From: Halomonas saccharevitans
Lineage (GTDB): Bacteria > Pseudomonadota > Gammaproteobacteria > Pseudomonadales > Halomonadaceae
DNA: 64,000 nt
Reading direction: 5' to 3'
Assembly (NCBI RefSeq): GCF_900116405.1
Contig: NZ_FPAQ01000011.1
Coordinates: 1-64,000 of the forward strand
Shown: piece by piece, positions 1-9,012 of the stretch
How positions within the stretch are numbered: position 1 is the stretch's first letter
Layout of the letters: each line of letters opens with the position of its first letter
Program-made: the position numbers and the translations under genes
The notes under the pieces: generated by a model
What the model saw: only the letters and a program-made list of their open reading frames with translations
Told to the model about the DNA's origin: nothing
Database searches by the model: none

Positions 1-237
1 ACATGACGGCAGTGTCCCAGTGCCTGCGGGTCAGGGAGCGTCGGGCCGGTAGGAGAACCCCTGGCGGTCCTATGAGGCTCCCGCCCTCCGGGGCAGGGTG
101 ACCCTCGAGCGTAGAGCAGGGTAGCTCCGCGACGAAGTGATGACAGGTCGGTACCCAACCCACGAATACCAGAGAGATCCACCGTCGCTGATAGCCCCTC
201 GCTTCCTGACCCGTAGGCATTGAGGACAACCGCATGC
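1..237 (+). ncRNA. Candidate structured RNA closed by a long terminal stem
   Basis: No plausible protein is encoded here. Bases 13-40 pair with 200-228 in a nearly continuous stem; the core, 21-40 against 200-219, pairs at all 20 positions. Two of those pairs are G-U on the plus strand and would be A-C mismatches on the minus strand, which favours plus-strand transcription. The stem extends weakly to 2-9 with 230-236. Inner helices include 50-54 with 68-72, a UCCG-loop hairpin 83-94, 129-134 with 183-188, and 150-153 with 167-170. The shape recalls 6S RNA, but I do not recognise 6S, RNase P, SRP or tmRNA consensus bases. The 5' end may lie outside the window, and no U-tailed terminator is visible at the 3' end. 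It converges on hslU. A DNA-level inverted repeat is the alternative. Confidence 0.4.
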
Positions 238-288
238 ACTGAAGAGACAACCGAGCCCTTGACAGGTCAATCCATACCAGGGCCGGGC

Positions 289-1611
289 TTACAGGATATA
301 CCGCGACAGGTCCTCGTCCATCGCCAGCTCGCCGAGCTGGGAGTCGACGTAGGCGGCATCGATCGAGAGCGGGCTGCCGAAGTCGCCGCCCGCGTAGGAG
401 GCCTCCTCGAGCAGGCGCTCCATCACGGTGTGCAGGCGGCGCGCGCCGATGTTCTCGGTGCCCTCGTTGACCTTCCAGGCGATCTCGGCGATGCGCGCGA
501 TGCCGTCCTCGGTGAAGGCGACCTCGAGCCCCTCGGTGGCGAGCAGCGCCTGGTACTGCTTGGTCAGCGCGGCGGACGGCTCGGTCAGGATGCGCTGGAA
601 GTCGTCCGGTGTCAGGGCGTTGAGCTCGACGCGGATCGGCAGGCGGCCCTGCAGCTCGGGGATCAGGTCCGACGGGCGCGACAGGTGGAAGGCGCCGGAG
701 GCGATGAAGAGGATGTGGTCGGTCTTGACCATGCCGTACTTGGTGGAGACCGTGGAGCCCTCGATCAGCGGCAGCAGGTCGCGCTGCACCCCCTCGCGGG
801 AGACCTCGCCGCCGCTGGACTGGCCGCTGCCCTTCGACACCTTGTCGATCTCGTCGAGGAAGACGATGCCGTTCTGCTCCACCGCCTCGATGGCGCGGCT
901 CTTGATGTCGTCCTCGTTGACCAGCTTGCCGGCCTCCTCGTCACGCAGCAGGCCGAGGGCGTCCTTCACCGCGACGCGGCGTGTCTCGCTCTTCTGCTTG
1001 CCCATGCCGGCGAACAGGTTCTGCAGCTGGCTGGTCATCTCCTCCATGCCCGGCGGGGTGTTGATGTCCACGCCGGGGCCCTGCGGCGTGACCTCGATGT
1101 CGATCTCCTTGTCGTCGAGCTGGCCTTCGCGCAGCTTCTTGCGGAACAGCTGGCGGGTCGAGCTGTCCTGGCGCGGCTCGTCTTCCTGGCCGCGGGGCGG
1201 CGGCAGCAGGGCGTCGAGGACGCGCTCCTCGGCGGCGTCCTCGGCGCGATGCCCGACCTCATTCTTGGCCTGCTCGCGGACCAGCTTGATGGCGGCCTCG
1301 GTCAGGTCGCGGATGATCGACTCGACGTCGCGGCCCACGTAGCCCACCTCGGTGAACTTGGTGGCCTCCACCTTGATGAAGGGCGCGCCGGCCAGCTTGG
1401 CCAGGCGGCGGGCGATCTCGGTCTTGCCAACGCCCGTGGGGCCGATCATCAGGATGTTCTTGGGCGTCACCTCGTGGCGCAGCTCGCCGTCGAGTTGCAT
1501 GCGCCGCCAGCGGTTGCGCAGGGCCACGGCTACGGCGCGCTTGGCGTCCTGCTGGCCGACGATGTACTGGTCCAGGGCGTGGACGATCTCGCGGGGGGTC
1601 ATCCGGGTCAT
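289..1611 (-). CDS. hslU: HslU, ATPase subunit of the HslVU protease
   Basis: AAA+ unfoldase that feeds unfolded proteins into the HslV chamber in the cytoplasm. The 440-residue product matches the family length (E. coli 443). Walker A GPTGVGKT is at residues 57-64 and Walker B FLDEID is near residue 250; the inserted I-domain lies between them. The C-terminus ends in DLSRYIL, the tail that docks into HslV. The start MTRMTPREI aligns with the E. coli N-terminus. The ATG lies two bases after the hslV stop, so the two are co-translated from one message. No obvious strong terminator follows; only a weak 5-bp pairing occurs before the candidate RNA at 1-237. Confidence 0.97.
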   Translation of the reverse strand: MTRMTPREIVHALDQYIVGQQDAKRAVAVALRNRWRRMQLDGELRHEVTPKNILMIGPTGVGKTEIARRLAKLAGAPFIKVEATKFTEVGYVGRDVESIIRDLTEAAIKLVREQAKNEVGHRAEDAAEERVLDALLPPPRGQEDEPRQDSSTRQLFRKKLREGQLDDKEIDIEVTPQGPGVDINTPPGMEEMTSQLQNLFAGMGKQKSETRRVAVKDALGLLRDEEAGKLVNEDDIKSRAIEAVEQNGIVFLDEIDKVSKGSGQSSGGEVSREGVQRDLLPLIEGSTVSTKYGMVKTDHILFIASGAFHLSRPSDLIPELQGRLPIRVELNALTPDDFQRILTEPSAALTKQYQALLATEGLEVAFTEDGIARIAEIAWKVNEGTENIGARRLHTVMERLLEEASYAGGDFGSPLSIDAAYVDSQLGELAMDEDLSRYIL

Positions 1612-1613
1612 GA

Positions 1614-2132
1614 TCAGAGCTCTTCCAGCGTGACGTTGTGGTTGGTGAACACGCAGATGTCGCCGGCGATGGCCAGGGACTTCTCGGTGATCTCGCGGGC
1701 GGGCAGGTCGGTGTTCTCCAGCAGGGCGCGGGCCGAGGCCAGGGCGTAGTTGCCGCCGGAACCGATGGCGATGATGCCGCGCTCGGGCTCCACCACGTCG
1801 CCGTTGCCGGTGATGATCAGCGAGGCGTCCTTGTTGGCCACGGCGAGCAGCGCCTCGAGACGGCGCAGGGCGCGGTCGGTGCGCCAGTCCTTGGCCAGCT
1901 CCACGGCGGCCTTGACCAGGTTGCCCTGGTACTTCTCGAGCTGGGCCTCGAAGCGTTCGAAGAGGGTGAAGGCATCGGCGGTGCCGCCGGCGAAACCGGC
2001 CAGTACCTGGCCATGGTAGAGGCGACGCACCTTGCTGGCGTTGCCCTTCATCACGGTGTTGCCCAGCGAGACCTGGCCGTCACCGGCCAGCGCCACCTGG
2101 TCGCCGCGGCGCACGGAAACGATCGTGGTCAT
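1614..2132 (-). CDS. hslV: HslV, peptidase subunit of the HslVU protease
   Basis: Proteasome-beta-like threonine peptidase that forms the proteolytic double ring of HslVU. The frame is open further upstream, but I place the start at 2132 because MTTIVSVRR matches the family N-terminus, Thr2 becomes the catalytic Thr1 after Met removal, and AAGGAG lies eight bases upstream (2141-2146). The product is 172 residues, typical for the family. Conserved blocks include [28 protein letters not shown] and [10 protein letters not shown]. It is followed by hslU in an operon and preceded by a strong 5' leader hairpin. Confidence 0.97.
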   Translation of the reverse strand: MTTIVSVRRGDQVALAGDGQVSLGNTVMKGNASKVRRLYHGQVLAGFAGGTADAFTLFERFEAQLEKYQGNLVKAAVELAKDWRTDRALRRLEALLAVANKDASLIITGNGDVVEPERGIIAIGSGGNYALASARALLENTDLPAREITEKSLAIAGDICVFTNHNVTLEEL

Positions 2133-2175
2133 GGAGGGGACTCCTTGGGGGATGGAAAAACTCCCGATGACTGGC

Positions 2176-2200
2176 GGCGCCTCGGTCGGACCGAGGCGCC
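2176..2200 (-). promoter_or_regulatory. hslV 5' leader hairpin
   Basis: A perfect 11-bp inverted repeat (GGCGCCTCGGT and its complement) with a 3-base loop sits between the SPOR gene and hslV, about 45 bases before the hslV start. The nearest T-run on the minus strand is 15 bases away, so it is a poor terminator. A conserved mRNA-stabilising leader stem is known for enterobacterial hslVU, and I infer the same role here. Confidence 0.55.
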
Positions 2201-2216
2201 GGGGTGAACTCAAGGG

Positions 2217-2247
2217 AAAGTGCGGGCGGGTGGCGCGGAATTCAACC
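2217..2247 (-). promoter_or_regulatory. Possible heat-shock-type promoter for hslVU
   Basis: On the minus strand GGTTGAA (2241-2247) is followed after 14 bases by CCCGCACTTT (2217-2226), a partial match to the sigma-32 pattern CTTGAA / CCCCATNT. The predicted start point would fall just before the leader hairpin. The -10 match is imperfect, so this is tentative; hslVU is a heat-shock operon in E. coli. Confidence 0.3.
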
Positions 2248-2273
2248 TTGGTCGTGCCTCCGCGGCGGGCGCG

Positions 2274-2996
2274 TCAGTTCTGCAGCTGGATCAGCAGCGG
2301 CTCGATGCCCTGGGTGGTCATCAGGTCCTGGGCGCGGTTGAGCTCGCGCCGATCGCTGTAGGGGCCGACCTGGACGCGGTGCCAGGTGTCGCCGCCGCCG
2401 GTCTTGACCTCGCTGATCTTGGCCAGCAGGCCGAAGTCCTTGAGGCGACCGGCCAGCCGGTCGGCGTCGCTGGCCGCACGGAAGGAGGCGGCCTGCAATA
2501 CGAAGCGGGCATCGCCGTCCGCGCTCGCTGTGGCCGGCTGCGATGCGCCATCGGCCTCCATGTTGGCGGCGATCACCCGGGCGATGGGGTCGTCGTCGGA
2601 GGTCTCTGCGGTCGGCTCGGGGGCCGTCGGCTCGGGGCGCGGTGGCGGGGTCGCCGTGGAGCTCGGCACCTTGCCGCCCGGGGCGATCACCTCGGATTCC
2701 GGCAGCAGGGTGTAGAACTCGAAGGTCGGCATCGGCGGCTCGTCGGGCGTCTCGGCGCTCGCCTCTTCCTTGGGCGCCTGGCGGCCCTCCGGCTGGGAGA
2801 GCACTTCCGCCAGCGGCGAATCGCCGTCCTGCCAGGGCGCGGTGCCGTGCTGATGCTGGGCCAGCAGGAAGCCGGCCACCAGGCCGATGAGTCCCCACAG
2901 CCATCCCGGCACGCCGCGGCGCGGGGGCGGAGCGGCGCGGCGGCGGGGCGTGCTGGTGGCGCCGCGCTTCTTGGCGGGCTGCTTCCGGGTGGCCAT
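2274..2996 (-). CDS. FtsN-like SPOR-domain cell-envelope protein
   Basis: A 240-residue bitopic membrane protein. A basic, proline-rich cytoplasmic tail (residues 1-29) precedes one transmembrane helix (about 30-46), a low-complexity acidic and proline-rich periplasmic linker, and a C-terminal SPOR domain (about 165-238) with the typical VLQAASF and HRVQVGPYSD strands. SPOR domains bind denuded glycan strands at the division septum. The position between argS and hslV is the same as that of ftsN upstream of hslVU in E. coli and of the SPOR gene in Pseudomonas, so a divisome role like FtsN is likely but not proven. The start lies three bases after the argS stop. Confidence 0.85.
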   Translation of the reverse strand: MATRKQPAKKRGATSTPRRRAAPPPRRGVPGWLWGLIGLVAGFLLAQHQHGTAPWQDGDSPLAEVLSQPEGRQAPKEEASAETPDEPPMPTFEFYTLLPESEVIAPGGKVPSSTATPPPRPEPTAPEPTAETSDDDPIARVIAANMEADGASQPATASADGDARFVLQAASFRAASDADRLAGRLKDFGLLAKISEVKTGGGDTWHRVQVGPYSDRRELNRAQDLMTTQGIEPLLIQLQN

Positions 2997-2999
2997 GGC

Positions 3000-4685
3000 T
3001 TACATCTCCTCGGGCGCGCCGACACCCATCAGGTCCAGGCCGTTGCGCAGTACCTGGCGGGTGGCCAGGCCCAGCGCCAGGCGGGCGTTGCGCGCGTCGT
3101 CGTCGTCGACCATCACCTTCACCGCGTTGTAACAGGTGTGGAAGTCGGCGGCGAGGTCGAGCAGGTACTGGGCGATCTGCTGCGGCTCGTGGGCGGCGGC
3201 GGCGTGGGCGACCACCTCGGGGTAGCGGGCCAGACGGTTGAGCACCGCCTTCTCCTGATCGCTGTCGAGCAGGGCGAGATGGGCCATGGCGAGCTCATGG
3301 TCGAACGCCTGGTCCTCGGCGTCGGCCTTGCGCAGCATGCTGCAGACTCGGGCGTGGGCGTACTGCACGTAGTAGACCGGGTTGTCGTTGGACTGCGAAC
3401 GGGCCAGGTCGATGTCGAAGGTCAGCTGCGAGTCGGCGCGACGGGCGGCGAGGAAGAAGCGCGTGGCGTCGCGCCCCACTTCGTCGATCAGGTCGCGCAC
3501 GGTGACGTAGCTGCCGGCGCGCTTGGAGAGCTTCACCTCGACGCCGGAGCGGGTGACCATCACCATCTGGTGCAGCACATAGTCGGGCCAGCCCTTCGGG
3601 ATGCCGGCCTCGAGGGCCTGGAGGCCGGCGCGCACCCGGGTCACGGTGGAGTGGTGGTCGGCGCCCTGCTCGTTGATCACCGTCGTGAAGCCGCGCTGCC
3701 ACTTGTCGAGGTGGTAGGCGACGTCGGGCAGGAAGTAGGTGTACTGGCCGTCGGACTTGCGCATCACGCGGTCCTTGTCGTCACCGAAGTCGGTGGTGCG
3801 CAGCCACAGGGCGCCGTCCTGTTCATAGGTGTGGCCCTTGTCGATCAGACGCTCGACCGTTTCCTCGACCTTGCCCTGCTCGTAGAGCGAGGATTCAAGG
3901 AAGTAGACGTCGAACTCGACGCCGAAGGCCTTGAGGTCCAGGTCCTGCTCGCGGCGCAGGTAGGCCACGGCGAAATCGCGGATGGCCTCGAGGTCGTCCG
4001 GGTCGCCGGCGCCAGTGACGTGGCGGTCGTCGGCATGAACGGTCTCGCCGGCCAGATAGCTGTTGGCGACGTCGATGATGTAGCCGCCGCGGTAGCCGTC
4101 CTCGGGCCAGCCTGCGTCGTCGGGGTCGATGCCCTGCACCCGCGCCTGCACCGAGCGCGCCAGGTTGGCGATCTGGGCACCGGCGTCGTTGTAGTAGAAC
4201 TCGCGGGTAACGTCATGGCCGGTGGCTTCCAGCAGCCGGCAGATGCAGTCGCCGATCGCCGCCCCGCGGCCGTGGCCGACGTGCAGCGGGCCGGTGGGGT
4301 TGGCGGAGACGAACTCGACCTGCACCTTCTGGCCCTTACCCGCCAGGTTTCGGCCGAAGGCGTCGCCGGCCTCGAGTACCTGGCGCACTACCTGGGCGGC
4401 GGCGTCGGTGGCGGCGAAGAAGTTGACGAAGCCGGGGCCGGCGATCTCGACCTTCTGCACGGCGTCGCTCTCGGGCAGCGCGGCGACCAGCGTCTCGGCC
4501 AGCTCGCGGGGTTTCTTCCCGGCCGGCTTCGCCAGCATCAGCGCCAGGTTGGTGGCGTAGTCGCCATGCGCCTTGTCGCGGGTCGGATCGACCTTGATGG
4601 TGGGGGCGATCTCGGCGGGCACGACGCCCTGTTGCCGGAGGTTGTCCAGGGCGCCCTCGAGCAGCGCGATGATGGTCTCTTTCAT
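3000..4685 (-). CDS. argS: Arginyl-tRNA synthetase
   Basis: Class I synthetase that charges tRNA-Arg in the cytoplasm. It has 561 residues, in the range of bacterial ArgS. The N-terminal Arg-tRNA-synthetase domain is followed by the HIGH-type signature PLHVGHGRG (His135-His138) and the degenerate KMSKS-type loop KLSKRAGSY near residue 385. The C-terminal DALR anticodon-binding domain ends in VGAPEEM. It is the first gene of argS-SPOR-hslV-hslU, separated from priA by about 100 bases containing a promoter. Confidence 0.97.
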   Translation of the reverse strand: MKETIIALLEGALDNLRQQGVVPAEIAPTIKVDPTRDKAHGDYATNLALMLAKPAGKKPRELAETLVAALPESDAVQKVEIAGPGFVNFFAATDAAAQVVRQVLEAGDAFGRNLAGKGQKVQVEFVSANPTGPLHVGHGRGAAIGDCICRLLEATGHDVTREFYYNDAGAQIANLARSVQARVQGIDPDDAGWPEDGYRGGYIIDVANSYLAGETVHADDRHVTGAGDPDDLEAIRDFAVAYLRREQDLDLKAFGVEFDVYFLESSLYEQGKVEETVERLIDKGHTYEQDGALWLRTTDFGDDKDRVMRKSDGQYTYFLPDVAYHLDKWQRGFTTVINEQGADHHSTVTRVRAGLQALEAGIPKGWPDYVLHQMVMVTRSGVEVKLSKRAGSYVTVRDLIDEVGRDATRFFLAARRADSQLTFDIDLARSQSNDNPVYYVQYAHARVCSMLRKADAEDQAFDHELAMAHLALLDSDQEKAVLNRLARYPEVVAHAAAAHEPQQIAQYLLDLAADFHTCYNAVKVMVDDDDARNARLALGLATRQVLRNGLDLMGVGAPEEM

Positions 4686-4750
4686 GGAAGTGTCCGGTGT
4701 CCTGTGGCGTGGGCGATGCGAAGCGACCGCCCGGGCGAGTCTGGGGCGCC

Positions 4751-4779
4751 ATTATCGGCAATCGGCGCCGGGCTTTAAA
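4751..4779 (-). promoter_or_regulatory. Putative argS promoter
   Basis: Read on the minus strand, TTTAAA (4774-4779) and GATAAT (4751-4756) are separated by 17 bases, about 70 bases upstream of the argS start. The -10 is good and the -35 is weak. Confidence 0.5.
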
Positions 4780-4788
4780 GGTGTGGCG

Positions 4789-7032
4789 TCAGGCCAGTGT
4801 CTGCGGATCGATATCCAGCGACCATCTCACCCTCCGGGCCTCGGGGCGGGCCTCCAGCCAGGCGATCAACCAGGCCCCGGCCTCGTGGAGCCGACTGCGG
4901 CGCTCGGCGGAGAGCATCAGCTGCAGGTGATAGCGGTTCTGGCGGCGCTCCATGGGCGCCGGCACCGGTCCCAGGCAGTCGACCTCGAGGCCGCGCTCGA
5001 CGAGCCAGGCGCGCAGCGCCTCGGCCGCCAGGCCGCCGAGCTCGACCACGGCCGCCTCGTTGGGCGCCTCCAGGCGCAGCAGGGCCAGGAAGCGGAAGGG
5101 TGGCAGCTGGGCAGCCCGGCGCTCGTCGAGAAGCTGGGCGGCCAGGGCGTCGTAGCCGGCATCGGCGAGCAGGCGCAGGTGCGGGTCGTCGGTATGCATC
5201 GTCTGCACCAGCACCCGGCCGGGATGGGCGGCGCGGCCGGCGCGTCCCGCCACCTGCTCGAGCAGCTGGGCGCTGTGCTCGAGTGCCCGGAAGTCGCTGG
5301 CATAGAGGCCGGCGTCGGCGTTGACCACCACGACCAGGGTGACATGGGGCAGGTGATGGCCCTTGGCCAGCATCTGGGTGCCCACCAGCAGGCAGGGCTC
5401 GCCGCGGCGCACCTCGGCGAGCACCTGCTCCAGGGCGTCGCGTCGCCGGGTGCTGTCGCGGTCGATGCGGTGCACCGGCGTTTCGGGGAAGAGCGCCGCC
5501 AGGGTCTCCTCGGTGCGCTCGGTGCCGCTGCCCAGCGGGCGCAGGTCGATGCTCTGGCACTCGGGGCAGGCGTCAGGCAGGGCGCGGCGGCGGTCGCAGT
5601 GGTGGCAGGCCAGCAGCGGCGGCTGGCGGTGCAGGGTCATGCGGGCATCGCAGTGGTCGCACTCGGCCAGCCAGCCGCAGGCGTGGCAGGCGAGCGTCGG
5701 GGCGAAGCCGCGGCGGTTGATGAAGACCAGCACCTGATGGCCGGCGGCCAGCGTCTCGCCGATGGTCTCGATCACCGGCGGGATCAGCCCGGCCCGGCGC
5801 TGGCGCCCGCGCAGGTCGGTAAGTTCGAGGCGTGCTGGGGCATAGCGGCTGGCGCGCCGCGTCAGGCGCAGGTGACGGTAGTCGCCGGCCTGGGCGCGCT
5901 GCAGGGTCTCCAGCGACGGCGTGGCCGTGCCCAGCAGCAGCGGGATGCGGTGATGGTGGGCGCGGGCCACGGCGAGGTCGCGGGCGTGGTAGCGCAGCCC
6001 GTCCTGCTGCTTGAAGGAGCCGTCATGCTCCTCGTCGACGATGATCACTCCCGGGCGTTCCAGCGGCGTGAAGATCGCCGAGCGGGTGCCGATGACGATC
6101 GGGGCCCGGCCGCTGGCGGCCGCCTCCCAGGCATCCAGGCGCTCGTGGTCGGTGAGCCCCGAGTGCAGCGCCACCACCGGCACCCGAAAGCGGCTGCGAA
6201 AGCGCGCCAGGGTCTGGGGCGTCAGGCCGATCTCGGGGACCAGCACCAGCGCCTGGCGGTGACGCCCGATGACGGCCTCGATGAGCTGCAGGTAGACCTC
6301 GGTCTTGCCGCTGCCGGTGACGCCATGCAGCAGGCAGGGGTGGAAGGCGTCGAGGCGCTCGTGCAGGGCGCCCAGCGCCGCGGCCTGTTCACCGTTGAGG
6401 GGGAGGGCGGGCTCGGCCAGCAGCTGGCCGTCGTCGCTCGGCGCGCTGGCCGAGAGCGGCTCCTCATGGCGCACCACCAGGCCCTTGTCGACCAGCGCGC
6501 GCAGCTGCTCGCGGGTGAACGACTGGGCGAGGATCGCCTGACTGGCCAGGCCGTGGGGGTGCTGGCGCAGCATGGCGAGCAGCTCGGCCTGGCGAGGCGC
6601 CCGGGCGAGGCCCGGCGGTTCGTGCTGCTCGCCCGCCGATGTCACGCACCAGCGCTCGCGGGTGCGTGAGGCCAGCGCGCGCCCCTGGCGCAGCAGCACT
6701 GGCATGGCCTGCTGCAGGGTGTCGCCGAGGGCGTGCTGATAGTAGCGGGCGGTGAAGCGGCACAGCCACAGCCAGTCGGCCGGCAGCGGCGCCTCGTCGA
6801 GGCAGGCGTCCACCGGCTTGAGGCGCGAGAGCGGCAGCTCGCTGGTGTGGCGGCACTCCGCCACGACGCCGACGACGCTGCGCCGGCCGAACGGTACCCG
6901 CACCCGCAACCCTGGCTGCCAGCCGCCGGGGGGCGCGGCGCGGCCGGGGAGGTAGTCGAACAGGCGGCGCAGCGGCGAGGGCACCGCCACGCCGAGCACC
7001 CGGGGCGCGGGGGGATGGGGGGAATCGGGCAA
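4789..7032 (-). CDS. priA: PriA, primosomal replication-restart helicase
   Basis: Superfamily 2 3'-to-5' DNA helicase that reloads the replisome at stalled forks. The frame stays open upstream for 169 codons, but homology begins at [18 protein letters not shown] start at a TTG (7030-7032) with GGAGG four bases before it, giving 747 residues (E. coli 732). Walker [10 protein letters not shown] holds Lys243, VDEEHD is the DEAH-type box, and two CxxC pairs in residues about 448-490 form the zinc-binding insert. The -35 hexamer of the divergent rpmE promoter begins at the base next to this TTG. The start is the least certain part. Confidence 0.93.
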   Translation of the reverse strand: MPDSPHPPAPRVLGVAVPSPLRRLFDYLPGRAAPPGGWQPGLRVRVPFGRRSVVGVVAECRHTSELPLSRLKPVDACLDEAPLPADWLWLCRFTARYYQHALGDTLQQAMPVLLRQGRALASRTRERWCVTSAGEQHEPPGLARAPRQAELLAMLRQHPHGLASQAILAQSFTREQLRALVDKGLVVRHEEPLSASAPSDDGQLLAEPALPLNGEQAAALGALHERLDAFHPCLLHGVTGSGKTEVYLQLIEAVIGRHRQALVLVPEIGLTPQTLARFRSRFRVPVVALHSGLTDHERLDAWEAAASGRAPIVIGTRSAIFTPLERPGVIIVDEEHDGSFKQQDGLRYHARDLAVARAHHHRIPLLLGTATPSLETLQRAQAGDYRHLRLTRRASRYAPARLELTDLRGRQRRAGLIPPVIETIGETLAAGHQVLVFINRRGFAPTLACHACGWLAECDHCDARMTLHRQPPLLACHHCDRRRALPDACPECQSIDLRPLGSGTERTEETLAALFPETPVHRIDRDSTRRRDALEQVLAEVRRGEPCLLVGTQMLAKGHHLPHVTLVVVVNADAGLYASDFRALEHSAQLLEQVAGRAGRAAHPGRVLVQTMHTDDPHLRLLADAGYDALAAQLLDERRAAQLPPFRFLALLRLEAPNEAAVVELGGLAAEALRAWLVERGLEVDCLGPVPAPMERRQNRYHLQLMLSAERRSRLHEAGAWLIAWLEARPEARRVRWSLDIDPQTLA

Positions 7033-7061
7033 TTGGCCTCCGGCGTCGGCTCTGCTAGAAT
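7033..7061 (+). promoter_or_regulatory. rpmE promoter
   Basis: TTGGCC (7033-7038) and TAGAAT (7056-7061) are separated by exactly 17 bases. Transcription would start near 7068 and leave a leader of about 110 bases before rpmE, long enough for the ribosomal-protein feedback known for L31 in E. coli, though I see no clear structure. Confidence 0.65.
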
Positions 7062-7179
7062 ACTTCGCCGCTGCGGACACCTTGGGTGCCTGGCGGTAAC
7101 CGGTTCGCATGTACAGACAACCCGTATGCGGTGCCTGGCAGAAGATCAGGTGGCGGCATACAGCTTCGTGAGGCTCAAG

Positions 7180-7392
7180 ATGAAACAAGGTATCCACCCG
7201 GATTACAAGGCGGTCAACGTGACCTGCTCCTGCGGCGCCTCCTTCGAGGTCGGCTCCACCTCTGGCCACGACTTCTCGCTGGACGTCTGCTCGCAGTGCC
7301 ATCCGTTCTACACCGGCAAGCAGAAGCAGGCGACCACCGGCGGTCGCGTCGAGCGCTTCAACAAGCGCTTCGGTGCCGCTATCAAGCGCTGA
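7180..7392 (+). CDS. rpmE: 50S ribosomal protein L31 (zinc-type)
   Basis: A 70-residue ribosomal protein that bridges the large and small subunits. It begins MKQGIHPDY, as in other bacteria, and contains the zinc ligands of the C+ form: CSCGASF near residue 16 and CSQCHPF near residue 37. It stands alone, divergent from priA, with its own promoter and a strong terminator directly downstream. Confidence 0.97.
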   Translation: MKQGIHPDYKAVNVTCSCGASFEVGSTSGHDFSLDVCSQCHPFYTGKQKQATTGGRVERFNKRFGAAIKR

Positions 7393-7416
7393 GCCGACCG
7401 GCACATCGCTGACTCG

Positions 7417-7448
7417 AGAAACCCGCCCGCCGAGGCGGGTTTCTTCGT
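7417..7448 (+). terminator. rpmE terminator
   Basis: A perfect 11-bp stem (AGAAACCCGCC and its complement, 7417-7427 with 7434-7444) with a 6-base loop is followed by TCGTGTCTGG, a tail seen again after other hairpins in this window. Confidence 0.85.
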
Positions 7449-7504
7449 GTCTGGCCCTGCCAACGGCGGCAGCTGCCCGTGCCGTCGCCACGATAAGGAA
7501 AACG

Positions 7505-7529
7505 TTATGGTTGGAGCGTTCAGCCATAA
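7505..7529. other. Small inverted repeat upstream of the malic enzyme gene
   Basis: TTATGGTTG (7505-7513) pairs with CAGCCATAA (7521-7529) around a 7-base spacer, with one G-T position. It lies about 60 bases before the putative promoter and may be an operator; nothing else supports a function. Confidence 0.3.
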
Positions 7530-7591
7530 GTTTCGACAAATGGCCGGAAACGTCTTCAAACGAGGCGGGAACGGGTTGGATATTGTGTGAG

Positions 7592-7620
7592 TTGAGGGCT
7601 CCGGAATTCTTGTATACACT
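7592..7620 (+). promoter_or_regulatory. Putative malic enzyme promoter
   Basis: TTGAGG (7592-7597) and TACACT (7615-7620) are separated by 17 bases; an overlapping TATACA at 7613 would give a 15-base spacer. The start codon is 36 bases downstream. Confidence 0.45.
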
Positions 7621-7655
7621 AGCTGGCCCATCATCGGCTACCGGATACTCTCAGC

Positions 7656-8927
7656 ATGACGGACGCGAAGAAGCAGGCGGCGCTGGATTACCACGCGAAA
7701 CCTTTCCCCGGGAAGCTCTCGGTGGAGCTCACCAAGCCCACCGCCAGCGCTCGGGACCTGTCCCTGGCCTACAGCCCCGGGGTCGCAGAGCCGGTGCGCG
7801 AGATCGCCAATGATCCGGAGAACGCCTATCTCTATACCGGCAAGGGCAACCTGGTCGCGGTGATCTCCGATGGCAGCGCCATCCTCGGGCTCGGCAACCT
7901 GGGTCCCCTGGCGAGCAAGCCGGTGATGGAGGGCAAGGGCGTGCTGTTCAAGCGCTTCGCCGGCATCAACTCGGTGGACGTCGAGGTCAATGCCGAGAGC
8001 CCGCAGGCCTTCATCGACACCGTGGCGCGCATCGCCGATACCTGGGGTGGCATCAACCTCGAGGACATCAAGGCGCCCGAGTGCTTCGAGATCGAGCAGG
8101 CGCTGGTCGAGCAGTGCAGCATCCCGGTCTTCCATGATGACCAGCACGGCACCGCCATCGTCACCGCCGCGGGCATGCTCAACGCCCTGGATATCGCCGG
8201 CAAGTCGCTGGACAGCGCCCGCATCGTCTGCCTGGGCGCCGGCGCGGCCGCCATTGCCTGCATGAAGCTACTGGTCGCCTGCGGCGCGCATCCCGAGAAC
8301 ATCGTGATGCTCGACCGCAAGGGCGTGATCCACAGCGGCCGCGAGGACCTGAACCAGTACAAGGCGATGTTCGCCGTGGAGACGGACAAGCGCACCCTGA
8401 CCGATGCCATCGACGGCGCCGACGTCTTCGTCGGCCTCTCCGGCCCCGGCCTGATGAGCGCCGAGCATATCCGCAGCATGGCCCCCAACCCGGTGGTCTT
8501 CGCCTGCACCAACCCGGATCCCGAGATCCATCCCGACCTGGCCCGCGAGATTCGCCCGGATGTGATCATGGCCACCGGTCGCTCCGACTATCCGAACCAG
8601 GTCAACAACGTGCTGGGCTTCCCATTCATCTTCCGCGGGGCCCTCGACGTGCGCGCCACCCGCATCAACGAGGAGATGAAGGTCGCCGCCGTCCATGCGC
8701 TGAAGGATCTGGCCCGCGAGCCGGTGCCCCAGGCGGTGCTGGAGGCCTACGAGATGGACGAGATGACCTTCGGGCCGAACTACATCATCCCCACCCCGGT
8801 AGACATCCGCCTGCTGGAGCGGGTGCCGGCGGCCGTGGCCCAGGCGGCGGTCGACTCCGGGGTGGCGCGCAAGCCCTATCCCTCCCACTATCCGCTGCGC
8901 TCCGCTGAGGACGTCTACGGCATCTGA
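7656..8927 (+). CDS. Malic enzyme, short form
   Basis: Oxidative decarboxylation of malate to pyruvate with production of NAD(P)H. At 423 residues it consists only of the malic N-terminal domain and the NAD-binding domain, without the phosphotransacetylase-like C-terminal half of the ~760-residue MaeB. Conserved signatures include SLAYSPGVAEPVREI, HDDQHGTAIV (metal and substrate site) and the dinucleotide-binding GAGAAA. Pseudomonas carries the same short type between rpmE and ponA, so the length is normal and not a truncation. Cofactor preference cannot be read safely. It is followed by a strong terminator and converges on the DUF481 gene. Confidence 0.92.
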   Translation: MTDAKKQAALDYHAKPFPGKLSVELTKPTASARDLSLAYSPGVAEPVREIANDPENAYLYTGKGNLVAVISDGSAILGLGNLGPLASKPVMEGKGVLFKRFAGINSVDVEVNAESPQAFIDTVARIADTWGGINLEDIKAPECFEIEQALVEQCSIPVFHDDQHGTAIVTAAGMLNALDIAGKSLDSARIVCLGAGAAAIACMKLLVACGAHPENIVMLDRKGVIHSGREDLNQYKAMFAVETDKRTLTDAIDGADVFVGLSGPGLMSAEHIRSMAPNPVVFACTNPDPEIHPDLAREIRPDVIMATGRSDYPNQVNNVLGFPFIFRGALDVRATRINEEMKVAAVHALKDLAREPVPQAVLEAYEMDEMTFGPNYIIPTPVDIRLLERVPAAVAQAAVDSGVARKPYPSHYPLRSAEDVYGI

Positions 8928-8951
8928 GCCGCCGACGCTTCCGCGCTGCAT

Positions 8952-8987
8952 GACGACGCCGGCCCTCGGGCCGGCGTCGTCGTTTCT
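8952..8987 (+). terminator. Malic enzyme terminator
   Basis: A 14-base arm (8952-8965) is exactly complementary to 8968-8981, followed by GTTTCTGG. The T-tail is on the plus strand, so it mainly ends the malic enzyme transcript. Confidence 0.8.
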
Positions 8988-9012
8988 GGGCAATGGGCTG
9001 CCGGGATGCGGT

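Noticed and set aside
1-237. Assignment of the left-edge RNA as 6S RNA, RNase P, SRP RNA or tmRNA
   Set aside because: The closing stem resembles 6S, but the conserved bases I know for these RNAs are absent and the location beside hslU is not the usual 6S site.
220-1749. Open frame of 509 codons on the plus strand opposite hslU
   Set aside because: It is the antisense of hslU, with the low-complexity Leu/Gly/Val composition typical of GC-rich shadow frames and no recognisable domain.
2220-4778. Open frame of 852 codons opposite the SPOR gene and argS
   Set aside because: Antisense shadow of two certain genes; composition is repetitive and no family is recognised.
7656-8927. Malic enzyme as a truncated MaeB
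   Set aside because: The two-domain form of about 420 residues is normal in Pseudomonas at this same locus.
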